Shown: positions 19,851 through 20,479 of the stretch, in pieces
How the letters are laid out: each line of letters begins with the position of its first letter
Position numbering within the stretch: the first letter of the stretch is position 1
Origin: Nitrospirota bacterium
GTDB lineage: Bacteria > Nitrospirota > Thermodesulfovibrionia > Thermodesulfovibrionales > UBA1546
Direction: 5' to 3'
Assembly (NCBI GenBank): GCA_004298625.1
Contig: SCSY01000103.1
Span: 1 to 20,479, forward strand
Length of the DNA stretch: 20,479 nt
Made by a program: the position numbers and the translations under genes
The notes under the pieces: model-generated
Told to the model about the DNA's origin: nothing
The model's database searches: none
Seen by the model: only the letters and a program-made list of their open reading frames with translations

Positions 19851-20479
19851 ATGCTTATTCTCGGCATAGACACATCGTGCGACGATACCGCGGCTTCTGT
19901 TGTCGAAGACGGCGCAAGGATCAGCTCCAACATTGTTTCCAGTCAGACGGAGATCCACAAAAAATACGGAGGCATTGTGCCTGAACTCGCTTCACGCAGG
20001 CATCTGGAGATGATATGGCCTGTTGTCGAGGAGGCTTTAAAAGCATCGGGCGCAAAACTCGAAGATCTCTCCGCAATTGCGGTATGCCACGGCCCGGGTC
20101 TGATAGGCTCGCTGCTCGTGGGATGCTCGTTTGCCAAGGCGTTATGTTTTTCCAAAAATATACCGCTCGTTGCCGTGAATCATATCGAGGGTCATATATT
20201 CTCGTCTTTTCTGGAAGAACCTCGTCCTGAATTCCCATTCATATCCCTGATTGCTTCGGGAGGGCATACAAGCCTTTACCGGGTGGATGGTTTTGGCAGA
20301 TATAAGGAACTCGGACGGACAAGGGACGACGCCGCAGGAGAGGCATATGACAAGGTTTCAAAGCTGCTCGGGCTCGGCTATCCGGGGGGGCCTGAAATTG
20401 ACAGGCTGGCGTCTGAGGGAGATCCTGAAGCTATAGATTTTCCGCGTCCGTATCTTCCCGATAGTCTGGATTTCAGTTT
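19851..20479 (+). CDS. tsaD: tRNA threonylcarbamoyladenosine transferase TsaD (3' partial)
   Basis: TsaD transfers the threonylcarbamoyl group to A37 of tRNAs that read ANN codons, working with TsaB and TsaE. The frame is open from ATG 19851 to the end of the window (about 209 residues of a usual 330-340). It begins LILGIDTSCDDTAASVV, has YGGIVPELASRRH (39-51), the iron-binding NHIEGH (about 109-114), ASGGHTSL and DDAAGEAYDKVSKLLGLGYPGGP, all diagnostic. The start is fixed by the conserved N-terminus. It is divergent from argH across a 110-nt spacer. Confidence 0.95.
   Translation, partial: MLILGIDTSCDDTAASVVEDGARISSNIVSSQTEIHKKYGGIVPELASRRHLEMIWPVVEEALKASGAKLEDLSAIAVCHGPGLIGSLLVGCSFAKALCFSKNIPLVAVNHIEGHIFSSFLEEPRPEFPFISLIASGGHTSLYRVDGFGRYKELGRTRDDAAGEAYDKVSKLLGLGYPGGPEIDRLASEGDPEAIDFPRPYLPDSLDFS

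Overview
The window reads as ordinary chromosomal backbone of an anaerobic Gram-negative bacterium of moderate GC. The mix of genes (an F-type ATP synthase operon with paired b' and b subunits but no a or c subunit, a CooC-type CO-dehydrogenase maturation ATPase, lipoproteins with lipoboxes, a receiver-GGDEF protein) fits best with Nitrospirota (Thermodesulfovibrio-like) or the former Deltaproteobacteria. That placement is inference from gene content, not a phylogeny. No rRNA, tRNA, CRISPR array, prophage or insertion sequence was seen, and no stretch without a gene exceeds 300 bases.

Layout. Plus strand, 1-3559: the end of glmM, then comEC (1-nt overlap), then cooC. Minus strand, 3564-5760: bioF then galT; galT converges on cooC with only 4 nt between the stop codons. 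Plus strand, 5931-11997: atpF', atpF, atpH, atpA, atpG, atpD, atpC behind a good sigma70-type promoter. Minus strand, 12152-19740, read from right to left: argH and a three-FN3-domain lipoprotein, a strong terminator, panB, a receiver-GGDEF diguanylate cyclase followed 4 nt later by thiE, an orphan LivK-type binding protein with its own promoter, then a Phd/RelE-type toxin-antitoxin pair running into a SpoU-family RNA methyltransferase. Plus strand, 19851 to the end: the first two thirds of tsaD, divergent from argH.

The coding content is conventional; the non-coding layer is not. (1) Many junctions hold short arrays with a 7-nt period: at the bioF/galT junction, inside bioF, in the first codons of atpF, and in the atpA-atpG, atpG-atpD and atpC-downstream spacers. 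The words differ between places but two word families recur at separate loci. Several arrays fold into long imperfect hairpins, and in atpF and bioF the array is translated. A related 8-nt x 4 repeat sits in the signal peptide of the FN3 lipoprotein, where a copy-number change would shift the frame. (2) A GC-rich palindrome is inserted in frame as exactly 15 codons in the nuclease-like domain of ComEC. (3) At least five genes (cooC, galT, bioF, the GGDEF gene, tsaD), and argH with a weaker box, have a TANNAT-like -10 hexamer 5-11 nt before the start codon and no Shine-Dalgarno sequence, the signature of leaderless transcripts. Other genes (atpF', atpG, atpC, phd-type antitoxin, livK, panB) have clear Shine-Dalgarno sequences. 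The organism therefore seems to mix both modes of translation initiation.
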